From positions 1 through 64,000 of the forward strand of contig MVBO01000014.1 in NCBI GenBank assembly GCA_002261195.1: a stretch of 64,000 bases of DNA, read 5' to 3'. Under the pieces are notes generated by a model. That model saw only the letters and a program-made list of their open reading frames with translations. It was not told where the DNA came from and did no database searches. Below, piece by piece: positions 36,741 to 46,918 of the stretch (position 1 is the first letter of the stretch; each line of letters opens with the position of its first letter). The DNA is from Bifiguratus adelaidae (taxonomy: Eukaryota; Mucoromycota; Endogonomycetes; Endogonales). Both the position numbers and the translations under genes were made by a program.

Positions 36741-39700
36741 TTAGTAGTAGTCGACAAAACCTCGCAAGCTTCGAATCGACCAACGCCTAGAATCTCGCTG
36801 TTTGGGTTGATATGTTTTGGTGACATCTTCTCCCGGCCAACCTTGCCAGATACTTGATGCATCGACCACTTCACCGGAAATGATGAGCGTATGTTCTAAA
36901 AGGGTCGCGTCTTCTTTCATGGACGCTCCCGAGAGCAAGCGTGATGCTGCTCGGAGAACGGAACCAGCACCGATGTGGAGAGGATTGATGGAAAATTGAC
37001 CGCGTGAATTGAGATGGCACACCAAGGAGGCTTCATCGATGGCCACGTCGTCTTCAATGATGACTAGATCGGGTTCTGTCATCATTGGATCGCCTCCATT
37101 GGGATATAGGCACACATTCTTGCCAATGGTTGCGCCCAGGGCCCGAAAGAAGAAGACGAGCCATCCACTTCCAGTGATGAGGTTGAGAACACCGTTTCGC
37201 ATGCATTGTTGAACCGTAATAAGAATTTGCCAGCGTTGGTTGTACGAGGATTCGTCCCAATTGTATCGTCCTTGCTGGCGTCGACCGAACAAGGCCCATT
37301 TGGCGGCAATTTCGAGGGCCAAGGCCAGAAATGAGAGGATGGTCACCGTTCCGGACACGACGGCCAAGATGACAAGGAAAGTGATGCCTTCCCGGGTACC
37401 GTCGTAAAGTCGGTATTCGGTAACAATGATGGCATGTTTTAAAAAAGCTCGCTTCTGCATAAAGGCGGCCACCTGAACCGCAGCCGTGATAGGTACAGAC
37501 CAAAAGCATGTCGCAAAGACATGGAACGTAAAGTTGTAGAGCACGACCAACGAGAGAGGAATGACCCAATAGTTTGCCTTGCGTTGGTAGAATGCTCTTC
37601 CGAAAGGTGTAATGGTATCCAACTCTCCCATCGGCGCCTTCTTGTCCACTTCTCTGCCCGAATCCCACAAAATAGCACCACCGCCGCGCGAACCGATCCA
37701 AGTCGAGTTGTCGGGATACCGAAAGTGTTTCCTGGCAAGAGCACCCGATCCAAGGACAGTGCACCGACCTACGGTGGTACCTGGCAAGAGAACACATCGA
37801 TCGGCAACCATGGCACCATCCAAAATGCGGATAGGCGCTGATTCGATCGCGTCCGAGGTGACGATATGCGACCGGGATCCAAAAACGACATCGTTGCCAA
37901 TCTCCAAAAGGTCGTATTCCACCACACGTAGACCGCTACCAGGCCAATACACCCGTTCCCCAACCTTGGCACCGAGAGAGCGATAGATCATGCTGACCAA
38001 TTCGTAATGGCTTCCGATCAAGCGCGTAACGCCGCCGAGATCGTCTCCAGGCATCAATTTCTCCATGAGCCAGTATCGAAGTAAGTTCCATTGATCCACT
38101 GGACGAGGTCCTGGCTTGAATCGGCCAATCACCAGAGTCTTGAAGATGATCACCAAAGCAAGATAAAGAAAGGGGTAAATGTTATCTCGGACCACAACTG
38201 CCAGAAAGTGATACCCGACACGCTCGGGGTCTGCAAAGTAAAGAAGGAGGTCCGAGAATTGAGACTTGGATTGCATTTGAAAGAAGACTTCGTAGGTAAG
38301 CAGGAAGATGGTACCGAACCAAGGAATGAGAGCGAAAATGTTGAGGAGGACAATGATGGGCCATCCCAAAAAGACTTGGAGCCACAAGTTGGGTGATGGG
38401 AAGCGAGTACGACACAGATCACGGTAGGCCATACCAGCCATGCTTTCGCCGTTAGCACTACCACCAGACAGAACGTCTAGAGAGTGAGAGGATGTGAGGG
38501 GACCCATCACGGTGTTGGGAGGAATATGAGATCCAGGTGCAATGATGGATTTGAGACCAACCACGCTATCATGGCCCACCACGATCTCGTTGAGACACAT
38601 GTGACCTCGACTGAGCGAGAAGGGCCGAACGATGCAGTTGTCAAATTGACAATGGTCGCCAATGTTGATTAAATCGAACTCTTCCAGATCGGCGTGAATG
38701 TCGACCTTGCAATTCTTGCCAATCTTGGCACCCATCGCTCGAAGGTACCAGACATAGAGCGTGGGATGCACCTTGAAGATACCGCGACCACACATTCTAA
38801 GACATTGTCGAACGAACCACCAGCGCAGATAGTAACCACCCCAAAGCGGATAAGTTCCCGCCTTGTATCGACCCATCACGGTCCACTTGACAAAGATCCC
38901 AAAGAATGGCAGGATTAAAGCCGTGGCCGCCTTGGCAGCTAGTAAAGCGAGTGAGAGCTGAAAGGTTCGAACATAGTTGTGGTTCTGACGAGGCCAATTA
39001 GCCGCGATGACCACCAAAAGATTGGCAAACAAGAACCAAGATGCGGTCATTCGTAATGGACGAAGAAACCATATGGAGCAGGCTTGAAGCCATAGGGTGA
39101 AAGGATGCATCTCTGGCCGAGCGCCGCTCTTTGGCCTTCGCTGCATGCGTTCCTTGTAGCTCTCTTGCTCCTCGTCTTGATCCATTCGCTTGTATCCACT
39201 CGTGAACAAACCATGATCGGTAGGTATCATGGGTGTAACGAGATCCGCAAGACCGAGAGGAGATCGATGTTTTTCGTCGTAAATGACGAGTACCGGTAGT
39301 GTCACTGAGAACTGCGACCGGATCTGTGAAAAAAGCATACCGGCCTTAAGCGAATCACCACCGTACTCAAAGAAGTCGGCATCGAGTGGAATCTTTGTCT
39401 TTTCGGGCAAATCCTTGTTCAGAACGGTCGTAAAGATGTCCCGAAGGGTGAGCGCAATCGGATCAGTACAGGCTTCGTCTTCCAGACTGTCGTTGCTGCC
39501 GTCCATTTGAATCAATTCCTCCTCATTCAATGTCCCATCCTCGTGTCGAACAATCTCATCCACTACCACAATACGTCTTGGGATCATGTAATCGTGAATC
39601 TTGCCATCCAAGCAGTCGTGCATGCTCGTCGGCTTTTCAGCCCCAAAAGTCGCGTTCACCACGTAGGCCACTGTATTCTGATCAACTGGGTTCTTGAGGG

Positions 39701-42089
39701 CTGCACAATCCTGTACAGTTGAGAGGGTACGGAGCGTGCTGACCAAGTCATCCATTGACCACTCGACAGGTTGAACGGGAATGGGTGTATCGAGTGAAGC
39801 GCCTTGAGGTGGACATACACCCTCATACAATCGCTGACCCGCATTGATGTTTCCTTCAGAAATGAGCACTTGAGGAATCTTCATGCGCTCCGCCAACTTG
39901 ATGCGCAGGGGTTTGTTGACCGCGTTTTTGGGGATATTGTCCAGGTAAACGAGGACTTGAGGTATCTTTGAATGATGCAGCGTCTTGGATAGAAACGATC
40001 GTAGCGATCGTAAATCGACTCGCGTCGCACCTTGAACAGGTACAATGACCACACCAATGGTTTCCTGCAACGTTTCATGGTCCACTGAGAACGCAATCGT
40101 TTGAGCAACCCTTGGATGGGCAATGACAGCCTCTTCAATTTCAAAAGGCGAGATAATTTCACCGCCGCGATTGATGACTTCCTTGGAGCGACCAGTGATA
40201 TAGAGATACCCTTCAGCGTCCAGATAGCCCATATCACCTGTATCGAACCACCCATCCGATGTAAAGGTCTTGTCGTTGTCAATACCTTCATATCCATCAA
40301 AGACGGGTGCCCCACGGACCATAATGTGTCCAATCTCGCCATTGTGCGAAGGCTTGTCGTTCACAAAGATGGCAATCTCTGGTCCTACGCATAGACCACT
40401 CGTGCCTTCTCGATCCAAGGCATAATCCTGTAGCGGTGTCGAGATGGGCATGCATTCTGTCATGCCATAGGAAGGAAGGACCGTACCGCGCGGAAAGTAT
40501 TGCTTTAATTCGCGAGCAAGCGACGGCAGAAGCCCACCTCCCGCATTACAAATCATGCGTACCGTTTGTCGAGCCTTGGTAGAGACTTGTCGTTGCCGAC
40601 CTTCTTGAAGAATAGCATGATGCATCGTAGGTACAGCGTAGTACCACACCAAGGTGGCGTCTTGCGCTTCCACAATGTCCCAAAAGACGGCGGCATCAAA
40701 TCCACGCGACAGCAAGACACCACCACCCGTAAAGATGGGCGCAAACAGGTTGCGCACAATACCACCCACATGAAAGAGAGGCATCATATTGACATTGAGA
40801 TCGTACGGCTTGAGACCCCAAGAGTAGGCCACACAGGTGGTCCCAACCGCAAGTGTACGGAGTCGATAGGGCACAATCTTCTTCTTGCCTGAAGTGCCAG
40901 ATGTTTGCAAAATCATGGCAATGTCCTCTGGCCTATTCAATCGAGAGACGCTTCGCGAGAAGGAAAGGCCAGGCTTCTCTTTTGGCGTCGGTGTGAGCGA
41001 AATGACTTCGAGAAGCTCGGATTGTTCGGATTCGCTTTCATAACAACTTTGCGTCGGTGTCGAGACATCGGTGGCCGGATTGTAAAGCTCAAAGAAACCA
41101 ACTCGTCCATTCCGATGGGCACGTAAGCCAATCACCTTGATATCGGCCCCTAAAAGTGCCTTCACGACCGGATCTTCCTCGCCTTTCTCTACCTTGGCCT
41201 CGGGCAGGATACATGCCTTGACGCGCATGTTGGTAAAGTCATGCACAATCTCTTCTGCCGTCAAGTTTGGATTCTCTGGAGCGCAGGTGGCATAGGTCAT
41301 GACACCCAACAGACAGAGTCCGTTCTCTGGGCCATCCGGGAGGGACACACCAACTCGATCACCGCGTCCTAAGTCAAACTGTGATAGATCGAATTCGTGA
41401 AGGAGAAAGTCATGGATTTCAGCATGCGTCATGTAATTGAGTTTGCGTTTGGGCGTGGATTGGTAACCGACCTTGGTCTCCTTGCTCATATCCAGTGTGG
41501 AGGGAACGGCCAGAATGGCGGGTTGATCGGATTGTTGTATAAAGTCCAAGAGGGATTCAAAGGAAAGGTATCGATCCACAAAAGTTCCCATGGGTTCTAA
41601 AGGTTCCAATGTGGTATGTTTGTGTAGAGAACCCGTAGATTTGGCGCCAGCAGATGCCGTACTTCGTCGACTCGTGAATCCACCATATACTTCATCTAAT
41701 AGGTCCCATACACGTTCGAAGGAGTTGCTCGTCATTGTCCGTCCATCAAAGCTGGAATCCGATTGTGACAAAGAGATGGTGGAAGCTCTGGACGAGGATA
41801 GTGGGACGCCAATCTCCTTCAAATGCTGGTAATTGCGTGAGAGGGCCGGTACAGGCGGTGTCGGTCGCTGATCACCAACCACCTTGTCGAGATCTGAATA
41901 GGATGAGGAGGCGAGTGTATAAGAACTATCGGTCCATACGTATGTGTTGCTGTCGGAAAATGTGTCTAATGTTGCGGTGGATGTGTTGTATTTTATGCGC
42001 CTGCCTATAACGGCTTCCTCCTCGTCAGAAGATTTGCCATTGCGGCTACGAGCAAGGCGTTGTACTCTGGTCATTGTGTGCCTATACAT
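36741..42089 (-). CDS. NRPS-like adenylating enzyme with Pls-type C-terminal membrane/hexapeptide domains
   Basis: One uninterrupted frame of 1782 residues. After about 220 residues of low complexity comes an adenylation domain: A3 LQTSGTSGKKKI (near residue 395), A5 SYGMTECMPIS (near 545), A7/A8 WFDTGDMGYLDAEGYLYITGR and NRGGEIISPFEIE, A10 PKNAVNKPLRIKL (near 725). A carrier domain follows, with the phosphopantetheine site EYGGDSLKAG (Ser near 913). The last 750 residues alternate membrane spans and three left-handed beta-helix hexapeptide blocks (YLRAMGAKIGKNC, YRSLGAKVGERV, FRALGATIGKNV). That layout is that of the Pls/epsilon-polylysine-synthase-like terminal domain. No condensation, thioesterase or reductase domain is present. 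Substrate and product are unknown. The upstream in-frame GTG is ignored; ATGs at 42089 or 42074 are possible starts. Confidence 0.9.
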   Translation of the reverse strand: MYRHTMTRVQRLARSRNGKSSDEEEAVIGRRIKYNTSTATLDTFSDSNTYVWTDSSYTLASSSYSDLDKVVGDQRPTPPVPALSRNYQHLKEIGVPLSSSRASTISLSQSDSSFDGRTMTSNSFERVWDLLDEVYGGFTSRRSTASAGAKSTGSLHKHTTLEPLEPMGTFVDRYLSFESLLDFIQQSDQPAILAVPSTLDMSKETKVGYQSTPKRKLNYMTHAEIHDFLLHEFDLSQFDLGRGDRVGVSLPDGPENGLCLLGVMTYATCAPENPNLTAEEIVHDFTNMRVKACILPEAKVEKGEEDPVVKALLGADIKVIGLRAHRNGRVGFFELYNPATDVSTPTQSCYESESEQSELLEVISLTPTPKEKPGLSFSRSVSRLNRPEDIAMILQTSGTSGKKKIVPYRLRTLAVGTTCVAYSWGLKPYDLNVNMMPLFHVGGIVRNLFAPIFTGGGVLLSRGFDAAVFWDIVEAQDATLVWYYAVPTMHHAILQEGRQRQVSTKARQTVRMICNAGGGLLPSLARELKQYFPRGTVLPSYGMTECMPISTPLQDYALDREGTSGLCVGPEIAIFVNDKPSHNGEIGHIMVRGAPVFDGYEGIDNDKTFTSDGWFDTGDMGYLDAEGYLYITGRSKEVINRGGEIISPFEIEEAVIAHPRVAQTIAFSVDHETLQETIGVVIVPVQGATRVDLRSLRSFLSKTLHHSKIPQVLVYLDNIPKNAVNKPLRIKLAERMKIPQVLISEGNINAGQRLYEGVCPPQGASLDTPIPVQPVEWSMDDLVSTLRTLSTVQDCAALKNPVDQNTVAYVVNATFGAEKPTSMHDCLDGKIHDYMIPRRIVVVDEIVRHEDGTLNEEELIQMDGSNDSLEDEACTDPIALTLRDIFTTVLNKDLPEKTKIPLDADFFEYGGDSLKAGMLFSQIRSQFSVTLPVLVIYDEKHRSPLGLADLVTPMIPTDHGLFTSGYKRMDQDEEQESYKERMQRRPKSGARPEMHPFTLWLQACSIWFLRPLRMTASWFLFANLLVVIAANWPRQNHNYVRTFQLSLALLAAKAATALILPFFGIFVKWTVMGRYKAGTYPLWGGYYLRWWFVRQCLRMCGRGIFKVHPTLYVWYLRAMGAKIGKNCKVDIHADLEEFDLINIGDHCQFDNCIVRPFSLSRGHMCLNEIVVGHDSVVGLKSIIAPGSHIPPNTVMGPLTSSHSLDVLSGGSANGESMAGMAYRDLCRTRFPSPNLWLQVFLGWPIIVLLNIFALIPWFGTIFLLTYEVFFQMQSKSQFSDLLLYFADPERVGYHFLAVVVRDNIYPFLYLALVIIFKTLVIGRFKPGPRPVDQWNLLRYWLMEKLMPGDDLGGVTRLIGSHYELVSMIYRSLGAKVGERVYWPGSGLRVVEYDLLEIGNDVVFGSRSHIVTSDAIESAPIRILDGAMVADRCVLLPGTTVGRCTVLGSGALARKHFRYPDNSTWIGSRGGGAILWDSGREVDKKAPMGELDTITPFGRAFYQRKANYWVIPLSLVVLYNFTFHVFATCFWSVPITAAVQVAAFMQKRAFLKHAIIVTEYRLYDGTREGITFLVILAVVSGTVTILSFLALALEIAAKWALFGRRQQGRYNWDESSYNQRWQILITVQQCMRNGVLNLITGSGWLVFFFRALGATIGKNVCLYPNGGDPMMTEPDLVIIEDDVAIDEASLVCHLNSRGQFSINPLHIGAGSVLRAASRLLSGASMKEDATLLEHTLIISGEVVDASSIWQGWPGEDVTKTYQPKQRDSRRWSIRSLRGFVDYY

Positions 42090-44351
42090 GATGAGTGAAA
42101 TTGTACTTGAGCGTACCCCCACACACCTTCAAGCTGTAACAATAGGCTAGTCTAGACGAATCTTCGATTGAGATCCATTGAACAACAAGAGGAGCACCAC
42201 TGTACCTCAGACCGCTTCAGTGCCCAAAATGGAAACCACGACTAAATGCGCTTGTCCTGAGGAGCCGTTGAAACTGGAATGGTGCAAGCATGCAGTATTA
42301 GAGAATGCAAACGTCTTGGAAATTCCCTTGACTTGCCCGCCAACATGCACAATGTTCATGGGAGGAACACTGGCTTAAGGGCTGCCTCCACCTCCTGAGT
42401 AGAGCTCCGTCAAACTCCCACTCGCCCTCTCCTTGGCTCTACCGTCCAATTGTGTGCATATTCCACCCCTGTTGCCCAAAATGCTTACCTACGGATGCCT
42501 AAATTGAATCTCGTGCTTGACTTTGTCAACTCCGGTCAAAATGATGAGTTTATCCTAGACACTATGAGTTGGCGATGAGCGTTTGGATCCACCAACACCG
42601 TGTCCAAGCCAAAGAGCAAAAGCAAAAGTAAGAAGGGAAGAAAGCAATCAAGATGGAAAGAAGGAGAACGAATGCAATCAAGACACTCGTGTAATTATAG
42701 CCCAGAATCCCAGGGAAATTCAACGCAAACCCCGACTCACAATTGACAAAAGGATAGAGGCAGGGTTTTCACCAGCAGAGGTTTATATTCCAACTCGTTG
42801 TTTATGACATGGACCAATGGATCTATCCCTTTTGCTTATGCACTTCTACACCTCAACCATAGGTGGATTGGTATCTTGGCCAATGCGAGCATCGACATTG
42901 GTCGTCCACGCACATTTGCTTTTTTTCTCGGGTGGTCCCAAAAAGGGGCGGGAGAAAACGTGGGCCGCACACAAAATAGTGGAGACCGAAAGGGTTCTCG
43001 CTCGGTCTTGTGTTAGCATCGGATCGGTGTCCATGGATGTTGTTGAGTGCGCATCAGGATGCCATCGTTCTCTAGATTAGAGTTGTACTGCAATGGCAAA
43101 GGCAGTTGATTCTAAAATCTGGTCTCACCTTAGCTAGCCCCTGATTTGGTTCTTCCATGCCGATCCTTTTCACGTGCTGTGCATGGCAGACACCCTGCGC
43201 CGTGTTGGGAAATCGAGGCCTTGGCAAGGTGGATCATGGGGGAGCAAAAAGATCCACCCCTTCAATTCGACCTCCTTGAAGGTACTCTAGACCCTTAAAT
43301 CGACGTCACTGTGCGACGCGGTTTAACTGGCATTGTTAGGGTCGATCGATTGTTCACCGTCGTGTTCTGTTTCAGTCTAATCTGTGTCGGATGAAACAAG
43401 GGCTCCCGAATGGTCGTATGTAGCGTTCTGGACCCCATCGGCCGCACGCATTCATCTCTGGAAGCGTTCAAAATCTCTCTGTGATCGTCGAAAGGTGTTA
43501 TTTTTGGAAGAGAAAGATAGAAGGGATGGAAGGGACTTTTGAACGTCATGGAGCATGACAAGGTGTCGGTATCTATTCGATCATGGCGTATCCTAGGACG
43601 GACGCTTTCATGATATGAAACCTATACATGGCTATGATCCTGGATATAACAAGTGATTAAGATGGTTGGAAGATCGTATCAATGTGAATGGTAGGCATTG
43701 AGTGGTAGACTTTGGGAGCCTCTTTGCATGGATTTGGTTATGGTACGGATAGGGATATTTGGTCATGATACAAGGAGACATGCCCTGCGTATGGCTACAA
43801 GCACGCGCTCATGGTCCTAGAGTGACCCTTCCCTAGCTCATGATTTGCAAAACCTTGTAAGAGTACAAGATCACCTGAGGTCGGGCGTCCAGCGTCGTCA
43901 AGGCAACAACTGGGAAGCTCAGGCTTTGATCATGATGCGGGTTCTCTTGGGTAAATAAAGTGTTTCAGCGCTTGGTCTCCTCTAAACAGCCTCGGCCTGG
44001 CGTGTCGGCAGGCACGGAGATCCAGCTGCCTGCTGGCTCATAAGGGACTCCCATCAGCACAAGTCAGGGAACACATTTACAAGATGCATGAATGCCTAGA
44101 AGAAGCCTCCGAGAACGCTCAACAAGTGCAAGTCAGACAAGGAGAGCTTCATAAGGTTAGGGGGATCATACACCAGCGGCAAGATATCCTGTGCGCCCTT
44201 GTCCAAGGCTAATCCTTGCAGTGGCTGAAGCTCCTCGTTTTATGAAAGTCTAAACGAATCGGTGGGTCGAGCAAAGGGAGGCATCGCAGATCAAGGAGGT
44301 GTCGATCATAAGGGGGAAATCCGAGAATAAGGTCACCGGCAACACCGCCCT
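42090..44351. other. 2.26 kb intergenic gap, no gene recognised
   Basis: The longest unassigned stretch of the window, upstream of the NRPS-like gene and downstream of the P-loop kinase, both minus strand. It holds only short overlapping open frames on both strands, the longest of them 88 codons on the minus strand (43295-43561). None has a recognised motif. No tRNA, snRNA or repeat pattern was found by eye. It may include the NRPS-like promoter, an unrecognised ncRNA or a decayed gene. Confidence 0.5.
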
Positions 44352-45405
44352 TTATATAAAACCTGCTTGAGAAGAGAGTGTCCGTGTTGGTTCGGCGTGA
44401 TGATCTAGTATGAATTGGGCATTCAAACCGTCGTTCGTCTCCCACCGGTTCGCCGCGTCCGTTTCATTCGTTGCTAAATGGATCCACGTGTCGATCAGGG
44501 GACATGTCCCCACCCTTTCTACGCAAAACCTACCTAATCCTGCTTCAATGTGACGTTTAATGACACGCCGTCTGGCTTCATCCATATCCACGTCCACGAA
44601 CCACATTTCATCGTAAAGTGGGACCATGTCGCACCATGGTTCCAGGTTCAAGTGGACATAGATTCCCTCCAGCAGAATGAGGCGATGACTGCGCCCGTGA
44701 GATCAGACGACCGGAGATGGGGAAGTCAGAGCTTACCAAGGTAAGATGGCGATGTCGTCGGGGACAGGATCACCAACGGCATGATCAAACGAAGGAGCGT
44801 AGATGGTGGGTGTCTGGTCATTGATGGGGTGTCGCAATTGCTTGAGGAGCGCAAGCAAACCTAGAAACGGTTCGGTTACACCTAAAACAGGTTGCGCCAA
44901 GACGAGGAAGTCCTTGCCTAACGGATCAAAGGTCCAGTGAGCTCCACGTCGTGCATGAGCTAAATGCGGATCCTAGCCGATCGAGGTTTAGCCACTTTCT
45001 TATTATCACCAAGCGGTATTCTGAACCCCATAGAACGACAAGTTACCTGGCAAGGATGCTTGTCCACCGGACGCCTATTTTTTTCCCCCCTTGCCTAACT
45101 CACCTTAAATGTATCCAGATACGCCTTGGGATAGTGAAATCCGTCCATGGGAAGCATGAGCGCTCTCGAGTGCGATAGGGGATGGGTCGACAAGCGTTCA
45201 TTCAAGTCATGCGCCAGCCGTTGCGTTAGCGTTGTCTTGCCTGACCCCGGAATACCACTGATCGCAATCACCAGCCGTTGCTCCGGCGCCAATCTGGGAC
45301 ATGGATCCGTCAGTAATTTCGGCGCTGCAGAGCCGTCCCAACTCACTGCTCTAGCCTTGTTATCAAATGATCTACCCATCGATCCATTTGCCCCTGCGGG
45401 TTCAT
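44352..45405 (-). CDS. P-loop kinase of the uridine kinase/Yfh7 family
   Basis: Five exons, about 265 residues. The start at 45405 gives MNPQGQMDRWVDHLITRLEQ, spliced in frame to LAPEQRLVIAISGIPGSGKTTL (Walker A). MLPMDGFHYPKAYLDTFKDPHLAHARRGAHWTFDP follows, joined across an intron, then HRLILLEGIYVHLN and EMWFVDVDMDEARRRVIKRHIEAGL-ATNETDAANRWETNDGLNA. These are the phosphoribulokinase/uridine kinase superfamily motifs, in the Yfh7-like subgroup whose substrate is not settled. An apparent start at 45379 ignores a GTGAGT intron and was rejected. Stop at 44352. Confidence 0.88.
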
Positions 45406-46101
45406 TGTCGTGGGAGGGGGGGGGCCTTGACGTAGCCTAGTTTCGGTGACAGTGCGCGAAAAGAAGAGAGAACTGGAAAAAACCTTGTCCACCCACCACC
45501 CCTTTTCCACCAAACCGGTCACAAATGTCAAAGTGGGATGGGATGGAGGGGAGGGGCCAGTGCGGGGTTTTGCAACGAAAACCAAGACCAAGGTCATGTT
45601 GTGTGCGCGTGTATTGTATGTATAGATCAGACCAATGTAGTCAAATCCAGCCCGACCGAGTCCATTTTGCCAGTCCCGCACGCACACACCGGCCGAGACG
45701 AAACTCTCTCTCTATCTCTCTCCACACACCCATCTCAGGAGTCTTGCAGTCGTTCGCGTAGAACAAAACTCCAGTGTGAAGGAGAGGGAATCCCCCCTGC
45801 TTCTACGCTTCGATTAATTTTGGCAACTTTTTGCTCCTTGCTCATTCTTTTCTTGTGTTGGCTTCTGCTGCTTCTCCCCACTCTCTCTCTCTTTGGTCTT
45901 GCTCTCTTCCACTCCTTTTCGCCTCCCCCTTCCGTATTTTTTTTATTGTCTTGTTGCCTCTCTTCCTCTTCCACGTTCGCTTTCTCTCCGTGCTCTCTCG
46001 GTCTTTTCCCGTGGACTGCGCATCTTCCCGGTTTTTTTCCCCTTGGCTGAGCTTGTTTTGATTTGCTCTCACTTTATGCTCTGACGGATAGAGACCTACC
46101 A
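45406..46101. promoter_or_regulatory. Divergent promoter with pyrimidine-rich leader
   Basis: 696 bp between the P-loop kinase (-) and the KEN-box protein (+). From about 45705 to 46060 the plus strand is very rich in T and C, with CTCTCT and TTTT tracts, as in many fungal promoters and 5' leaders. Frames open here reflect that composition and are not reported as genes. Confidence 0.5.
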
Positions 46102-46761
46102 ATGGCTACTGCGGAGATTGCTAGCTACGATAGGGTCGCGGCGCAATGTCCGTCCATCAAGGAAAATATTGATCCAAAACAGCTTCCTCTACACATCAAA
46201 ACATCTCCGCGTTCTCTTGCCGCACCACCTCGACGGCGGCGGTCTCTTCAAGTGCTGAGCAAGCAGGCCATGGGCGACGAGAATAGACCATCTACTGTAT
46301 CGACGGTATCTCATCGTGCTGCGCGGGATCGAAAAAGGGCCAATGCAGAGAAGGAGGCCTCCGTGTCGTGCGAGACGGATAAGGCATCCTCGCGGTCCAG
46401 TCCGTTGGCGGAAGTCGCGGTGCATGACTTATATGAAAAGGTGAGTCTGCGTTGGTGGTTTGGGGGCTGCAAAATGTGATCTGACCGGGTCATCCAGGCA
46501 CACATGGAACCGATACCCAGCCCAAAGAGAGGGCGGGACGTTATTTATGAGGATCCACCGTCACCATCACCCCAAGTGGGATCACCTCCCAAAACACCTA
46601 AAACACACCCACCACGTTCTGCCTCCCCCACCCCTCGATCGATGCCATGGTCGGCCAAAACATCGCCCTCGCGTTTATTACCCATGCACGTTCTCTCCCT
46701 TGCATCTCCAAAATATTCATCATCCACACCGTCTAAAAAGCCACTTCGTATTGTGATTTAG
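46102..46761 (+). CDS. Small disordered protein with KEN box and CDK sites
   Basis: Two exons, about 198 residues, joined AAG|GCACAC after a GTGAGT intron. No folded domain is seen. Residues 20-22 are a KEN box (SIKENIDP), and a D-box-like RxxL lies near residues 45-50 (RRSLQVL). Many CDK-type sites follow in the second half (SPKRGRD, SPPKTPK, TPRSMPW, SPSRLLP, SPKYSS, TPSKK). These are marks of a cell-cycle protein destroyed by the APC/C. A securin-, Acm1- or Sic1-like role is conceivable but cannot be chosen from sequence. The in-frame TTG upstream is not used as a start. Confidence 0.7.
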
Positions 46762-46918
46762 GCTGTACATTTGCGCTCTGCCCTCATTGTAATATATACC
46801 CCCCTCTAAAAAACAAAAAAGATCCTTGCGGTATTGCGGGCTGAAATCCAAGCCGGTGTGCAGCGCTTTGTTTTTTGTCTTTTTTGGGATCGTCTATAGG
46901 GAAACATCGTCCTTGATT

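Noticed and set aside
43869-43889. Short stretch resembling the primate Alu/7SL element
   Set aside because: Only about 20 bases match, by chance; the flanks show no SRP RNA structure.
45343-45379. Alternative start of the P-loop kinase at 45379
   Set aside because: It reads through a GTGAGT intron; the start at 45405 gives a clean splice and a family-like N-terminus.
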